From an uncultured Aeromonadales bacterium (GTDB lineage Bacteria; Pseudomonadota; Gammaproteobacteria; Enterobacterales; Succinivibrionaceae), in contig CACZLZ010000024.1 in the NCBI GenBank assembly GCA_902782145.1, positions 1 through 39,132 on the forward strand: a stretch of 39,132 nucleotides of DNA, read 5' to 3'. Shown one piece after another: positions 1 through 9,025 of the stretch; positions within the stretch are counted from its first letter, which is position 1, and each line of letters begins with the position of its first letter. The notes below the pieces were generated by a model. It was not told where the DNA came from. It ran no database searches and saw only the letters and a program-made list of their open reading frames with translations. The position numbers were made by a program, and so were the translations under genes.

Positions 1-456
1 CTTAACCAACTTCTGACTTGGTAGTTCTCCTGCCCTTGAGGGCAGCTGGCTGCTTGGGCTCACCCGCCTCCTCGCCTCCATTTCCACTACATTCCTCTCA
101 TTGTGCCCCTTTTCGGGGTTTTTCACTCCTTTGTTCAACAAATATCTGATCACCAATTCTACTATTTCATGAACAGTCATTCCGGATTATCCTGACACCA
201 GATTCTGAATTTTCCTGACATACCTTTCAGCTAATTTCCGACCCTTCAGTTCAGCCATCCTGACACATAAGGCCCCCATTTCCCGCTTTGGCTCTCACGT
301 CGTGCATATAAATAAGCCACTCAATTCTAGGGTGGCCTTTCTCATCAGTGGTGGTGTCAAGCAGCTGGGGGAAAACCAGTGGCTAAGCCTGCCAGCCGTT
401 TTCGGACCCCAGTCATTCTTTGACGTTGTTTTTGCAGGTGGGATCCGGGGGTCTGA
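1..456 (-). other. Mobile-element-like debris at left edge, unassigned
   Basis: No complete gene is recognised. On the minus strand three short reading frames follow one another: one of about 40 codons ending near 254, a 23-codon frame from an ATG at 258, and a frame from an ATG at 180 that stays open to the window edge (60 codons, starting MTVHEIVELV). The minus-strand octamer TGTCAGGA occurs three times (near 188, 213 and 258), as repeated terminal motifs do in some insertion sequences. I could not assign a transposase family. The stretch may be the end of an insertion sequence or a decayed gene. Composition changes sharply near 457, where an AT-rich fragment begins. Confidence 0.25.
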
Positions 457-1125
457 ATAGTTACTATTTGTCCTCAGTCGCTAAATGATGAATGGAATGA
501 TTATTTAATAGATAATGATGAGTTAGATAAAACAAGAGCTGATATTCATAAGATAGGAAATCTTACCCTCACTAAGAATAATAGTCATCTTTCAAATTCG
601 GTTTTTGAAAAGAAAAAAGAAACTTATGCTAATTCCAACTTTACAATTACAAGAAAATTAGCAGAGGAGACAGACTGGTTTTCCGAATCCATAAAAAGAC
701 GTGGTGAATGGTTTGGTAAACTGGCAACTGAGATTTGGAAACTGCCTCCTGATTATAATATTGCAGTCACTCAAGACACTTCAAATCTTATTGAGCTATC
801 CTACGATAAAGATATGTTTACTCGTTCGAAACCGGAACAGTTAATTGTTGATGGTGACACTGTTTTTAATGTCACTTCTTGGGTTTCACTTTATGTTAAG
901 TTTTTGAAGTACGTGGTTGATAATTACGGCGATGATTTTAAGACCATTCTCCAGAGCAACTATTGGTCAGATCATCCAGGTGCTTCGTACATAAGGAAAG
1001 AGGAGAAAATTACAGATGATTTTTATGTGGAAACAAACTTTGCCACGATTATTATAATCAAAAATATTCTTTTAATAGCTGGTTATTATAGTTTTGAGCA
1101 GCCTGTAATGGTTAGACTGAAATAG
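457..1125 (+). pseudogene. C-terminal fragment of GmrSD-type (DUF262/DUF1524) restriction protein
   Basis: The frame is open from the stop codon at 454 to the stop at 1125, with no ATG before 814, so only the C-terminal part of a protein remains. The start of the fragment reads IGNLTLTKNNSHLSN, then FEKKKETY and RGEWFGKLATEIW. This is the pattern of the DUF1524 HNH-type nuclease domain of GmrSD and related type IV restriction enzymes, which cut modified DNA. The last 100 residues form a tail with the phrase YVETNF, as seen after DUF1524 in such proteins (recalled, not searched). The N-terminal DUF262 ParB-like NTPase half is missing. The sequence is much more AT-rich than its neighbours, which suggests transfer followed by truncation. 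Almost certainly non-functional. Confidence 0.7.
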
Positions 1126-1207
1126 TTATTATGACTGTCTTATTTTGGGTGCAGTTTTATCATCGAGTTTGTCCATTTTTATCCAGTTTATTTCACTTCC
1201 TCCGGGA

Positions 1208-1223
1208 TGTTTCATGTGAAACC
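1208..1223. promoter_or_regulatory. parS-like ParB binding palindrome
   Basis: TGTTTCATGTGAAACC matches the bacterial chromosomal parS consensus TGTTTCACGTGAAACA at 14 of 16 positions. One difference is in the central CG and one is at the last base. A second, better palindrome lies at 23190-23205. ParB/Spo0J loads on such sites, usually close to the replication origin, and hands DNA to ParA and SMC. Binding is inferred from the motif only. Confidence 0.5.
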
Positions 1224-1345
1224 TTCCTTGCTTTTCAACTGCCGGCTCATGCCCCGGATCTTCTGCAGGAACATGGTTTCGGTATGCTTCCGCTCTGTTC
1301 TCCCCTTGCCTTAAAGTTAGGTGCGGGTAATCCCCTTTGTTTCTG

Positions 1346-1351
1346 TATAAT
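1346..1351 (+). promoter_or_regulatory. Possible -10 box for the CDF transporter gene
   Basis: TATAAT lies 41 bases before the proposed GTG start and 20 bases before the AAGGAGGT ribosome binding site. No good -35 hexamer is seen at 16-18 bases, so this is a weak call. Confidence 0.3.
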
Positions 1352-1386
1352 CCCCTTTGCGCCTTGTGCGCAAGGAGGTAAGGGCA

Positions 1387-2310
1387 GTGGTAGACGTTTC
1401 CCGCGATTACGGGCGGCTGATCAAGTCAGCCATTAAGGTTTCGGTGATCCTGGCGGTGATCCTCACGGCGGCCAAGGCCGCCGTGTGGCTGTTTTCCGGA
1501 TCGGAGACCATGCTTGCCTCCCTGGCGGACTCTGTCATGGACGGCCTGGGAGCCGGCATCACCTTCTTTGCGGTGCGCTATTCCCTGAACCCTCCCGACG
1601 GGGAGCACAACTACGGCCATGGCAAGGCCGAGGCGGTGGCCGGTCTTTTCCAGGCCTTCACAGTGGGCTTCACGGTGGTGCTGGTGATCTGGCACAGCAT
1701 TGAGAAGCTTGTCCAGCCCGAGGCCCTCACCCACACCGCCTGGGCCTTGGTGGTCACGGGGATCTCCATGCTGCTGGAGGCCGGGGTGATCCTGTACCAG
1801 GGGAAGATTATCCGTCTCACCGGCAGTGCGGCGGTGAAAGCGGACAACATCCACATCCGGGCCGACTTTCTCTTCAACTGCGGCGTCCTGCTGTCCCTCA
1901 CCATGGTGAATTTTACCGGTATCGTGCGCTTTGACAGCGTCTTTGCCATCATCCTTGGTCTTCTGATCCTGGTGGGTGCCTTCCGCATCGGTCTGGTGTC
2001 AGTGAACATGCTGCTGGATCGGAACCTGCCGGAGCGGATCACCGAGGGGATCCTCAGGACTGCCCTGGACACCTGCGGGGTGCTGTCAGTCCACGGCCTG
2101 CGCACCCGGCAGGCCGGAAAGGTGCGCTTTGTGCAGATGCACCTGGTCATGGACGGCGGGGTGAGCCTGGCGGACGCCCACCGGATCTCGGATCAGGTGG
2201 AGCAGCGGATCAAGGAAGCCTACCCAGGCACGGATGTGATCATCCATGCCGAGCCCATGAACAATGCCGCCCAGGAGGAGGCTGACGAGCGCAGCACTTT
2301 CGGCGGGTGA
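1387..2310 (+). CDS. fieF: Cation diffusion facilitator (FieF-like) metal exporter
   Basis: Inner-membrane CDF family antiporter that exports divalent metals (Fe2+/Zn2+ in FieF) against protons. The GTG at 1387 is chosen because a near-perfect AAGGAGGT (1372-1379) lies 7 bases before it; an in-frame TTG at 1357 would place this site inside the gene. That gives 307 residues, close to the usual 300. Visible family marks are a first metal-site segment LADSVMDG, the NYGHGKAEAVAG loop, a second metal-site helix with HIRAD (H-x3-D), about six hydrophobic segments, and a soluble C-terminal domain with QMHLVMDGGVSL. The extreme C-terminus is polar. It stands alone upstream of hslV, with 137 bases between. 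The family is clear; the metal is inferred. Confidence 0.88.
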   Translation: MVDVSRDYGRLIKSAIKVSVILAVILTAAKAAVWLFSGSETMLASLADSVMDGLGAGITFFAVRYSLNPPDGEHNYGHGKAEAVAGLFQAFTVGFTVVLVIWHSIEKLVQPEALTHTAWALVVTGISMLLEAGVILYQGKIIRLTGSAAVKADNIHIRADFLFNCGVLLSLTMVNFTGIVRFDSVFAIILGLLILVGAFRIGLVSVNMLLDRNLPERITEGILRTALDTCGVLSVHGLRTRQAGKVRFVQMHLVMDGGVSLADAHRISDQVEQRIKEAYPGTDVIIHAEPMNNAAQEEADERSTFGG

Positions 2311-2447
2311 CGGTTGATTTTCCCGGAAATGACCATACCTTTCTGAAGAGAACATGCTGACCGTTGCCCCGGGGCGTGCCGGGACCTGGAAAAGATCCCC
2401 TTCCGGGCGGGTCAGTGTCGGCACAGATTGCAGCAGACAGGATCCAT

Positions 2448-2984
2448 ATGACAACAATAATATCAGTCCGCAGGGGCGGGCAGGTGGTGATGGCCGGCGA
2501 CGGCCAGGTGACCCTGGGCAATACCGTGATGAAGGGCAATGCCCGGAAGGTCCACCGTCTGGCAGACGGCAAGATCATCGCCGGCTTTGCCGGCGGCACG
2601 GCGGACGCATTCACCCTTCTGGAGCGCTTTGAGGAGAAGCTCAAGCGCTGCAACGGCAACCTTGAGCGGGCGGCGGTGGCCCTGGCCACCGAGTGGCGCA
2701 CCGACAAGGCACTGCGGCGCCTGGAGGCTTTGCTGGCGGTGGCCGACAGCAGCAAGTCCTATGTCATCACCGGCAACGGCGACGTGATCCAGCCGGAGAA
2801 TGATCTCATTGCCATGGGATCCGGCGGGGACTTTGCCCGGGCGGCGGCCAGGGCGCTTTTGGAGAACACCGATCTCTCTGCCCGGGAAATCGCTGAAAAG
2901 GCTCTGACCATCGCCGCTGACATCTGCATTTACACCAACGGTTACCGTACTGTTGAGACCATTGAATATCAGGATCCTGTATGA
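2448..2984 (+). CDS. hslV: ATP-dependent protease subunit HslV
   Basis: Proteolytic, proteasome-beta-like subunit of the HslVU (ClpQY) protease, a cytoplasmic dodecamer that degrades misfolded and regulatory proteins. The ATG at 2448 gives 178 residues starting MTTIISVRR. Removing Met exposes the catalytic N-terminal threonine, as in the family, so longer upstream starts are rejected. The phrases GDGQVTLGN and [10 protein letters not shown] are characteristic. The stop codon overlaps the hslU start (ATGA at 2981-2984), so translation is probably coupled. A weak ACAGGA precedes the start. No convincing sigma-32 heat-shock promoter was found in the 137 bases upstream. Confidence 0.96.
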   Translation: MTTIISVRRGGQVVMAGDGQVTLGNTVMKGNARKVHRLADGKIIAGFAGGTADAFTLLERFEEKLKRCNGNLERAAVALATEWRTDKALRRLEALLAVADSSKSYVITGNGDVIQPENDLIAMGSGGDFARAAARALLENTDLSAREIAEKALTIAADICIYTNGYRTVETIEYQDPV

Positions 2985-4300
2985 GTGAGATGACCCCAAG
3001 GGAAATTGTGGCCGAGCTCGATCGGCACATTATCGGCCAGGATGCGGCCAAGAAGGCCGTGGCCCTGGCGCTGCGGAACCGCTGGCGCCGGATGAACGTG
3101 GATCCCCAGCTGCGCCAGGAGATCACCCCCAAGAACATTCTCATGATCGGACCCACCGGCGTGGGCAAGACAGAGATTGCCCGGCGGCTGTCCAAACTGG
3201 CGGATGCCCCCTTCATCAAGGTTGAGGCCACCAAGTTCACTGAGGTGGGCTATGTGGGCAAGGAGGTTGACTCCATTATCCGGGATCTCATGGAGACCGC
3301 CTTCAAGATGGTCCGGGAGCGTAAGGTGGTCCAGAACACCGAGCAGGCCCGGATCCGGGCCCGGGAGCGGGTGCTGGACGCCTTGATGGCCGAACAGTCT
3401 GATGAGGCTTCCAAGGAGGATCCCCTGCTGCGGGAGGAACTGGGCCGGCAGCTGGATGACGGCGAACTGAAGGACACGGAGATCAGCATTGATGTCCAGG
3501 GTCAGCAGATGGGTGTGGAGATCATGGGTCCGGCCGGCTTTGAGGACGTCACCAATGAGCTTCAGGGCCTGTTTGAGGGGTTCGGCAAGAAACTGCGCCA
3601 CAGCAAGCGCCTGACCGTGGATGAGGCCATGAGGAGCCTCACCGACGAGGAGGCCGACTCCATGATCAAGAAGGACGATCTCCAGGCTGAGGCCATGGAG
3701 ATGGTGGAGAACAATGGCATTGTCTTCATTGATGAGATCGACAAGATCTGCTCCCGGGGCGGTGATCACCACGGGGGCGAGGTGTCCCGGGAGGGCGTGC
3801 AGAGGGATCTGTTGCCCCTGATCGAGGGCTGCCAGGTGAAGACCAAGCACGGCATGGTCCGCACCGATCACATCCTCTTCATCGCCTCCGGCGCCTTTGC
3901 CTCCTCTAAGCCTTCGGATCTCATTCCGGAGCTTCAGGGACGTCTGCCCATCAGGGTGGAGTTGTCCGATCTCACCGCCAGGGACTTTGAGCGGATCCTG
4001 GTGGAGCCCCGGGCTTCCCTTACGGAGCAGTACCGGGAGCTGATGAAGACCGAGGGTGTGAACATCGAGTTTACGGATGATGCGGTGAAGCGCATTGCCG
4101 AATATGCCTACCGGGTCAATGAGACCACGGAGAACATCGGCGCCCGCAGGCTCCATACCGTGATGGAGAAGCTGTGCGAGGACGTGTCCTTCAGCGCACC
4201 GGAGATCAAAGGCCAGTCGGTGGTGATTGACGGCGCCTATGTGGATGCCCGCCTGGCTGAGCTGGTGAAGGACGAGGATCTGAGCCGCTACATCCTGTGA
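2981..4300 (+). CDS. hslU: HslU ATPase, unfoldase of the HslVU protease
   Basis: AAA+ unfoldase that feeds substrates into HslV. At 439 residues it is near the 443 of the E. coli protein. Walker A GPTGVGKT is at residues 57-64, and Walker B in VFIDEIDKI is at about 246-255. Between them lies the charged intermediate (I) domain. A sensor/arginine region [14 protein letters not shown] follows. The C-terminus DLSRYIL matches the tail that inserts into HslV to activate it. The start overlaps the hslV stop by four bases. It is followed by an inverted repeat (4301-4366) without a T tract. Confidence 0.97.
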   Translation: MSEMTPREIVAELDRHIIGQDAAKKAVALALRNRWRRMNVDPQLRQEITPKNILMIGPTGVGKTEIARRLSKLADAPFIKVEATKFTEVGYVGKEVDSIIRDLMETAFKMVRERKVVQNTEQARIRARERVLDALMAEQSDEASKEDPLLREELGRQLDDGELKDTEISIDVQGQQMGVEIMGPAGFEDVTNELQGLFEGFGKKLRHSKRLTVDEAMRSLTDEEADSMIKKDDLQAEAMEMVENNGIVFIDEIDKICSRGGDHHGGEVSREGVQRDLLPLIEGCQVKTKHGMVRTDHILFIASGAFASSKPSDLIPELQGRLPIRVELSDLTARDFERILVEPRASLTEQYRELMKTEGVNIEFTDDAVKRIAEYAYRVNETTENIGARRLHTVMEKLCEDVSFSAPEIKGQSVVIDGAYVDARLAELVKDEDLSRYIL

Positions 4301-4722
4301 CCGGATCCCCGGGCGGTGGGGAGGCGTTCTTCCCGGCTGCACGGGGCTCCCGGGGCGGATCCGGCAGGAAGAAACTCTCCGCCGGATCCACGCAGAGGTT
4401 CGGTCTGCCCATGCAGAGGGTGAAGTCTGCCCCTGATGGGTTCCGGGATGGGTGAGTACGCCTGCCGCCCAGAGCCACTCACCTCACCAAACCATACCCC
4501 GCCCCGCCATTCCATATCACGTTCCCCAGTTCTCTTCCTTTCCTCCGCTCTGGCTTTCTTTTCCCCATCTCCCGCCCACTTCGCCCGCCTGGAGACGGGA
4601 TCTTCCGGTATGCTGGGAGATCTGCTCTAAAATTATACATCTGTCACAGAATTGCCTTTTCTGCTAAAATCAGCACGATTTGACTCTGACTGAAAAGCAA
4701 CCATCACAGGCGGATTTTTTCC
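4301..4722. other. Intergenic region hslU-argS with inverted repeat
   Basis: Holds an interrupted inverted repeat: CCGGATCCCCGGG at 4301-4313 and CCCGGGGCGGATCCGG at 4351-4366. It could fold after hslU but has no following T tract. A possible promoter for argS has TAAAAT at 4665-4670 with a poor -35. An AGGCGG at 4709-4714 fits as the argS ribosome binding site. No gene is seen. Confidence 0.4.
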
Positions 4723-6459
4723 ATGAGACAGTACATCCAGCAGCTGCTGAACGGCTGCATTGAGGGATTTCACCGGGACGGTGTTCTGCCGGCTGATTTT
4801 GTTCCCAGCTTCACCGTTGAGAACACCAAGGACAAAAAGAACGGCGACTTTGCCACCAATCTGGCCATGATCCTCTGCCGCCGGATGGGACGTCCTCCCC
4901 GGGCGGTGGCTGAGATGATTGTTGCTGCTCTTCCCGCCTCTGACCGTATCGCTAAGGTTGAGATCGCCGGCCCTGGCTTCATCAACTTCTTCATGAATGC
5001 AGATCATGTGGCCGCCGCAGTGTATGCCATGTCCCAGGATCCCCGGCTGGGAGTTCCTTTGACTGCGGCCCCCGAGACGGTGGTGGTGGATTACTCCTCC
5101 CCCAATGTGGCCAAGGAAATGGCGGTGCACCATATCCGATCCACGGTCATCGGTGATTCGGTGGTGCGGGTGCTGGAATTCCTGGGTCACCAGGTGATCC
5201 GAGCCAACCATGTGGGAGACTGGGGCACTCAGTTTGGCATGCTCATCGCCTATCTGGAAAAGATGGAGAATGAGGGGGCGGACAGCCTGGCGGTGGCAGA
5301 TCTGGAGGCCTTCTACCGCTCGGCCAAGGTTCTTTATGATGAGGATCAGGAGTTTGCCGCCCGGGCCCGGAGCTATGTGGTCCGGCTGCAGGGCGGTGAT
5401 GAGTACTGCCGCTCCATGTGGAAGAAACTGGTGCAGATGACCATGGATCTGGATCAGCAGATCTATGACCGTCTGGGGGTGAGCCTGAAGATGGAGCATG
5501 TGATGGGGGAAAGCCTCTACAATCCCATGCTGCCGGAGATCGCAGGCGATCTGGAGCGCCGGGGCTTGGCGGTTACCGATCAGGGCGCCCTGGTGGTCTT
5601 CCTGGAGGAGTTCAAGGGCAAGGACGGCAACCCCATGGGGGTCATCATCCGCAAGAGCGATGGCGGCTACCTGTACACCACCACGGACATTGCCTGCGCC
5701 AAGTACCGGGTGGAGCATTTCCACGCCTCCCGGATCCTGTATTTCATTGACTCCCGGCAGCATGATCACCTGATCCAGGCCTGGACCATCGCCCGGAAGG
5801 CCGGCTATGTGCCGGAGAACGTCTCCCTGGAGCATGAGTCCTTTGGCATGATGCTGGGCAAGGACGGCCGTCCCTTCAAGACCAGATCCGGCGGCACAGT
5901 GAAGCTGTCCGAACTCCTGGACGAGGCCGAGAGCCGGGTGGCCTCCCTGCTGGAGGGCCGGGGATCGGAGCTCACCGGCGAAGAGCGGCAGGAGGTGATC
6001 CATGCCGTGGCCATGGGCGCAGTCAAATATGCGGATCTTTCCAAGAACCGCACCACCGACTATATTTTTGACTGGGACAGCATGCTGTCCTTTGAGGGGA
6101 ACACTGCCCCCTATCTCCAGTACGCCTACACCCGGATCCGCTCGGTGTTCCGGAAGACCGACGGCACCCCGGGACCGGTGAAGATCACCTGTCCCCAGGA
6201 GGAGCAGCTTGCCCTGAAACTGTTGCGGTTTTGCGAGGTGGTGGAGCAGGTAGCCCAGAAGGGCATGCCCCATCTCCTGTGCACCTACCTTTATGAACTC
6301 TCCGGGCTGTTCATGTCCTTCTACGAGTCCTGCCCGGTGAACCGCAGCGGGATCGAGGAGAAGATCCGCAGTAGCCGCCTGTCCCTGTGCGCCGCCACGG
6401 CCGGCGTGGTGAAGACTGGTCTTTCCTTGCTGGGGATCAGTGTGCTGGAAAAGATGTAA
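4723..6459 (+). CDS. argS: Arginyl-tRNA synthetase
   Basis: Class Ia aminoacyl-tRNA synthetase that charges tRNA-Arg; 578 residues, equal to the E. coli length. The N-terminal Add1 domain ([13 protein letters not shown]), the catalytic block [10 protein letters not shown] and the block [14 protein letters not shown] are all as in gammaproteobacterial ArgRS, which lacks a KMSK signature. The C-terminal anticodon-binding part contains [13 protein letters not shown] and ends LGISVLEKM. The oddity is the ATP-binding HIGH motif. The usual KEMHVGHLRST reads [11 protein letters not shown] here (residues 131-141), so HVGH has become AVHH. Everything else looks functional. ftsN follows two bases after the stop codon and is probably co-transcribed. 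Confidence 0.96.
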   Translation: MRQYIQQLLNGCIEGFHRDGVLPADFVPSFTVENTKDKKNGDFATNLAMILCRRMGRPPRAVAEMIVAALPASDRIAKVEIAGPGFINFFMNADHVAAAVYAMSQDPRLGVPLTAAPETVVVDYSSPNVAKEMAVHHIRSTVIGDSVVRVLEFLGHQVIRANHVGDWGTQFGMLIAYLEKMENEGADSLAVADLEAFYRSAKVLYDEDQEFAARARSYVVRLQGGDEYCRSMWKKLVQMTMDLDQQIYDRLGVSLKMEHVMGESLYNPMLPEIAGDLERRGLAVTDQGALVVFLEEFKGKDGNPMGVIIRKSDGGYLYTTTDIACAKYRVEHFHASRILYFIDSRQHDHLIQAWTIARKAGYVPENVSLEHESFGMMLGKDGRPFKTRSGGTVKLSELLDEAESRVASLLEGRGSELTGEERQEVIHAVAMGAVKYADLSKNRTTDYIFDWDSMLSFEGNTAPYLQYAYTRIRSVFRKTDGTPGPVKITCPQEEQLALKLLRFCEVVEQVAQKGMPHLLCTYLYELSGLFMSFYESCPVNRSGIEEKIRSSRLSLCAATAGVVKTGLSLLGISVLEKM

Positions 6460-6461
6460 CC

Positions 6462-7538
6462 ATGGCCAAAGACTACGTTGCCACCAGAAAGCCCCGGAAG
6501 AAGGCCGGGAACAAGAAGGATGCCGGCGGACCCACCGGGGCATATTTTGTCAAACTGTCACTGTTTCTCATTCTGGCAGTGGGCCTGCTGGGGGGCTTCT
6601 TCTATTACCGCTACAATGTGAAGAAGCCGGCGGAGAAGCCTGCCGCCGAGAGCCCGGCCGCCCAGAATGATCCCCTGTCCGCCAAGAAGCCGGCCCGGGA
6701 TCCCTACACCTACCGGCGCCTTTTGGAAAGTTCTGAGGTCAAGACGGACACGGCAGAGCAGAAGCGGCGCAATGAGCAGAGCTATGAGAGCCGCAAGCGC
6801 CCTGAAGTGGTGCTGGATCCCCGGAGGAAGCCGGAGTCCCGGGCCGAGGAGGCTGCCAGGGCCCAGGCCATTCTCAACGGCAGCATGAACACTCCCCGGG
6901 ACGATGTGACCACCACCGTGCGGATCTCCGGCAATGATCAGTTTGTGGTGCTGGATGGCAACGGCAGTGCCACGTCCCGGCAGACACAGGCTCCCCGTCG
7001 GGCCACCTCGGCGGAGATTGAGGGCACCGCCGGAGGCAGCGATCACCGGAACGGGACCGCACCGGCATCAGGGCGCACCGGCACTGCGCCGGCCGTCAGC
7101 CCGAGGACTGTCACTGTGGCCCAGAATAATGCCCGGAGCCCCGCCTCCTCATCCACCTCCGCTGCCCCGGCCGCCCGTACACCCGCTGCTAGCAATGCCG
7201 GTGAGTCCCGCACCGTAGCCCAGCCCCAGCCTGCAAGGTCCTCTGCCGACAGTACCCGGAAGAGCCAGGAGAGCCGGGACGCTGCCGCCCAGAAGCCTGC
7301 CGCCGGTCAGTTCTATGCCCAGTGCGGAGCCTTCCGGAGGACCGATCAGGCGGATTCTCTGCGGCGTAAGATTGCCTCCAAGGGCTATCAGTCGTCCCTG
7401 AGTAAGGCTGATGTGAAGGGCGTTACCTGGTACCGGGTGATCCTGGGACCCTACACCGCCAAGAGCACAGTCCAAGATGTGATCTCCAAACTGAAAAGCT
7501 CCCGGGTGGTGGACAACTGCAACATCTTCCACCGGTGA
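6462..7538 (+). CDS. ftsN: Cell division protein FtsN (SPOR domain)
   Basis: Late divisome protein that activates septal peptidoglycan synthesis and binds denuded glycan through its SPOR domain. The ATG at 6462 is two bases after the argS stop and gives 358 residues. It begins MAKDYVATRK, like the start of E. coli FtsN. One transmembrane helix lies at about residues 28-48, followed by a long, low-complexity Ala/Pro/Ser/Thr/Arg periplasmic linker. The C-terminal SPOR domain (about 283-358) includes QFYAQCGAF and DNCNIF. Those two cysteines match the disulfide pair of the E. coli SPOR domain. The argS-ftsN order supports the name. Confidence 0.92.
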   Translation: MAKDYVATRKPRKKAGNKKDAGGPTGAYFVKLSLFLILAVGLLGGFFYYRYNVKKPAEKPAAESPAAQNDPLSAKKPARDPYTYRRLLESSEVKTDTAEQKRRNEQSYESRKRPEVVLDPRRKPESRAEEAARAQAILNGSMNTPRDDVTTTVRISGNDQFVVLDGNGSATSRQTQAPRRATSAEIEGTAGGSDHRNGTAPASGRTGTAPAVSPRTVTVAQNNARSPASSSTSAAPAARTPAASNAGESRTVAQPQPARSSADSTRKSQESRDAAAQKPAAGQFYAQCGAFRRTDQADSLRRKIASKGYQSSLSKADVKGVTWYRVILGPYTAKSTVQDVISKLKSSRVVDNCNIFHR

Positions 7539-8073
7539 CATGCCCGGACACATATATCGACAGCCCCTGGGATGCGGGGATATGTCTTTGTATGCTGAGG
7601 GGCTGTGTCAGCCTGACTGAGCCTCTGTCAGCCTGACCGAGACTCAGTCTCTGTTCATCTAGGTTCCCATCCCCGGCAGATCTTTGGAGCCGGTTCCCCG
7701 TGGCGGTCAGGGTGTCTCTGCTGTCAAACAGGCTGGGATCATGCAACTTTGCCGGCTGAGCCCGTGCTGCGTCGGCTTTCCTCTGCCATCTTATCCTGCC
7801 CGCAAAATCTGAAAACTGTTTCTGGCCGTGCCGATAGCGGTGAGGGACTTAAACTGCTGGTTTGGAATGTGATAGGATCGCATTTGTATCGTACATGTGT
7901 GTTTTCCTTCTTCTTCTGTGGCATATTGATGTAAGTAAGGTAGAAACCACACTTTTTTATTTCCCTCCATAATCCTAATGGGATGGGGATTGGCGTCTGC
8001 TCATCTCCCCCTGTTCCCGCTAGACTTAGCAAAGACCCGGGATAGCCGCTGAAACCGAATGAGGGCAGGTCGA
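7539..8073. other. Intergenic region after ftsN with inverted and direct repeats
   Basis: An 8-bp perfect inverted repeat ACAGCCCC (7560-7567) / GGGGCTGT (7599-7606) could close a hairpin after ftsN, but no T tract follows. A direct repeat TGTCAGCCTGAC(T/C)GAG occurs twice at about 7606 and 7626. From about 7860 the sequence becomes more AT-rich toward the DUF3791 cassette. No gene and no clear promoter are seen. Confidence 0.4.
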
Positions 8074-8289
8074 ATGAAGAAAGAGGTCATGGAATTTGTT
8101 GTGTACATGATCCATGCCTGCTCGCAAAAATGGAGGAAATCCCCTTCTGCGGTTTATCAGATCCTGAGCGAAAAAGACTGCATAAGCGGGTATCTTATTC
8201 CCCACTACGAAGTTCTGCATACCATGAGCACCCAAAATGTTATCGAGGATATCGAGGAATTTATCGGGGCGGATGGAGGCGGACTGTGA
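8074..8289 (+). CDS. DUF3791 family small protein
   Basis: 71-residue protein read from the ATG at 8074, preceded by CAGGT; an upstream in-frame ATG at 8059 has no ribosome binding site. The pattern MEFVVYMIHACSQKW, then YLIPHYEVLHTMS, and an acidic VIEDIEEFI tail match DUF3791, a small helical family usually encoded directly before a DUF3990 gene. Its function is unknown. By position it could be a partner or antitoxin of the DUF3990 protein (inference). It overlaps that gene by four bases (GTGA at 8286-8289), so translation is probably coupled. Confidence 0.75.
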   Translation: MKKEVMEFVVYMIHACSQKWRKSPSAVYQILSEKDCISGYLIPHYEVLHTMSTQNVIEDIEEFIGADGGGL

Positions 8290-8765
8290 TCGTTTACCAT
8301 GGATCCTCTGACATTGTTAAGAGTCCTGATGTGCTGCATTCATACCGTCCCCTTGATTTTGGCAAAGGTTTTTATCTGACTACCAATCGGGAACAGGCTG
8401 AGCGCTGGGCCAGGAGGAAAGCAGATCTTAATCACCGGGATGTGGCTTACGTGAATGTTTACGCAATGTCGGAAGATACAGCAAATCTGATGGTCAAAAC
8501 CTTTGCGGAGGATCTGCTTGAATGGATAGATTTTGTGTGCGACTGCCGCGACGGAAAGACCGATTATCTGGCATATGATCTTATCAGGGGCAAGGTTGCC
8601 GATGACAAGGTTTTCCGGGTTGTCGATTTGTATCATGCCGGCATTTGGGACAAGGATCGTGCGATCCGCGAGATCAGAGTTTACCCCGGATATGATCAGC
8701 TTGCGCTTATAACACAGGAGGCAATAGATAAGTTGCTGGTGTTTAAGTCCGCTGATGAGGTGTAG
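8286..8765 (+). CDS. DUF3990 protein, ADP-ribosyltransferase-like fold
   Basis: 159 residues from a GTG overlapping the DUF3791 stop; the purine-rich GGATGGAGGCGG just upstream serves as ribosome binding site. It begins IVYHGSSDIVKSPD and continues LDFGKGFYLTTNREQAERWA. The His of YHGS and the Tyr of GFYLT sit where the H and Y of the diphtheria-toxin/PARP-like H-Y-E set are expected, in line with membership of DUF3990 in the ADP-ribosyltransferase clan. I could not assign the third catalytic residue with certainty. A later conserved-looking stretch is YDLIRGKVADDKVF. No signal peptide is seen, so it is cytoplasmic. Possible roles are a toxin of a toxin-antitoxin pair or a defence effector; neither is shown here. 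Confidence 0.75.
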   Translation: MIVYHGSSDIVKSPDVLHSYRPLDFGKGFYLTTNREQAERWARRKADLNHRDVAYVNVYAMSEDTANLMVKTFAEDLLEWIDFVCDCRDGKTDYLAYDLIRGKVADDKVFRVVDLYHAGIWDKDRAIREIRVYPGYDQLALITQEAIDKLLVFKSADEV

Positions 8766-8768
8766 ATC

Positions 8769-9014
8769 ATGGATGAAAAGCTGTTAGAGGAGATATATCA
8801 GGAAAGGCTTGATGAGCGGCTGATAGGATATCTTGCGGAAAAATATGGCATGGACTATCAAAAGGCCATGGATGTGTATTACAGGAGCGAACTGGCCGTA
8901 AAAATCCATGAGGGAAAATACGGGGTTCAGTATCTGGATCACAAAGTGCTTGCGGATATCCTGATCGAGACCGAGCCGGAGCTGTTACGGACCGAAAGGA
9001 AGAACGCCGAGTAA
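8769..9014 (+). CDS. Small acidic protein of the DUF3791/DUF3990 cassette
   Basis: 81 residues; the ATG at 8769 is 3 bases after the DUF3990 stop, with GAGGTG (8756-8761) upstream. Helical and acidic (MDEKLLEEIYQERLDERLIG, then LAEKYGMDYQKAMDVYYRSE). I do not recognise a named family, but a third small ORF after DUF3791-DUF3990 is a recurring arrangement as I recall it. The Y-x2-S-E-L-A-x2-I segment and the lack of signal or membrane segments suggest a cytoplasmic partner protein. Candidate neutralising partner of the ADP-ribosyltransferase-like protein (inference). It lies directly before the structured RNA region at 9026-9169. Confidence 0.7.
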   Translation: MDEKLLEEIYQERLDERLIGYLAEKYGMDYQKAMDVYYRSELAVKIHEGKYGVQYLDHKVLADILIETEPELLRTERKNAE

Positions 9015-9025
9015 CCATGAGGGCC

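Noticed and set aside
2364-2447. 28-codon N-terminal extension of HslV
   Set aside because: HslV needs its threonine directly after the initiator Met. The start at 2448 supplies it.
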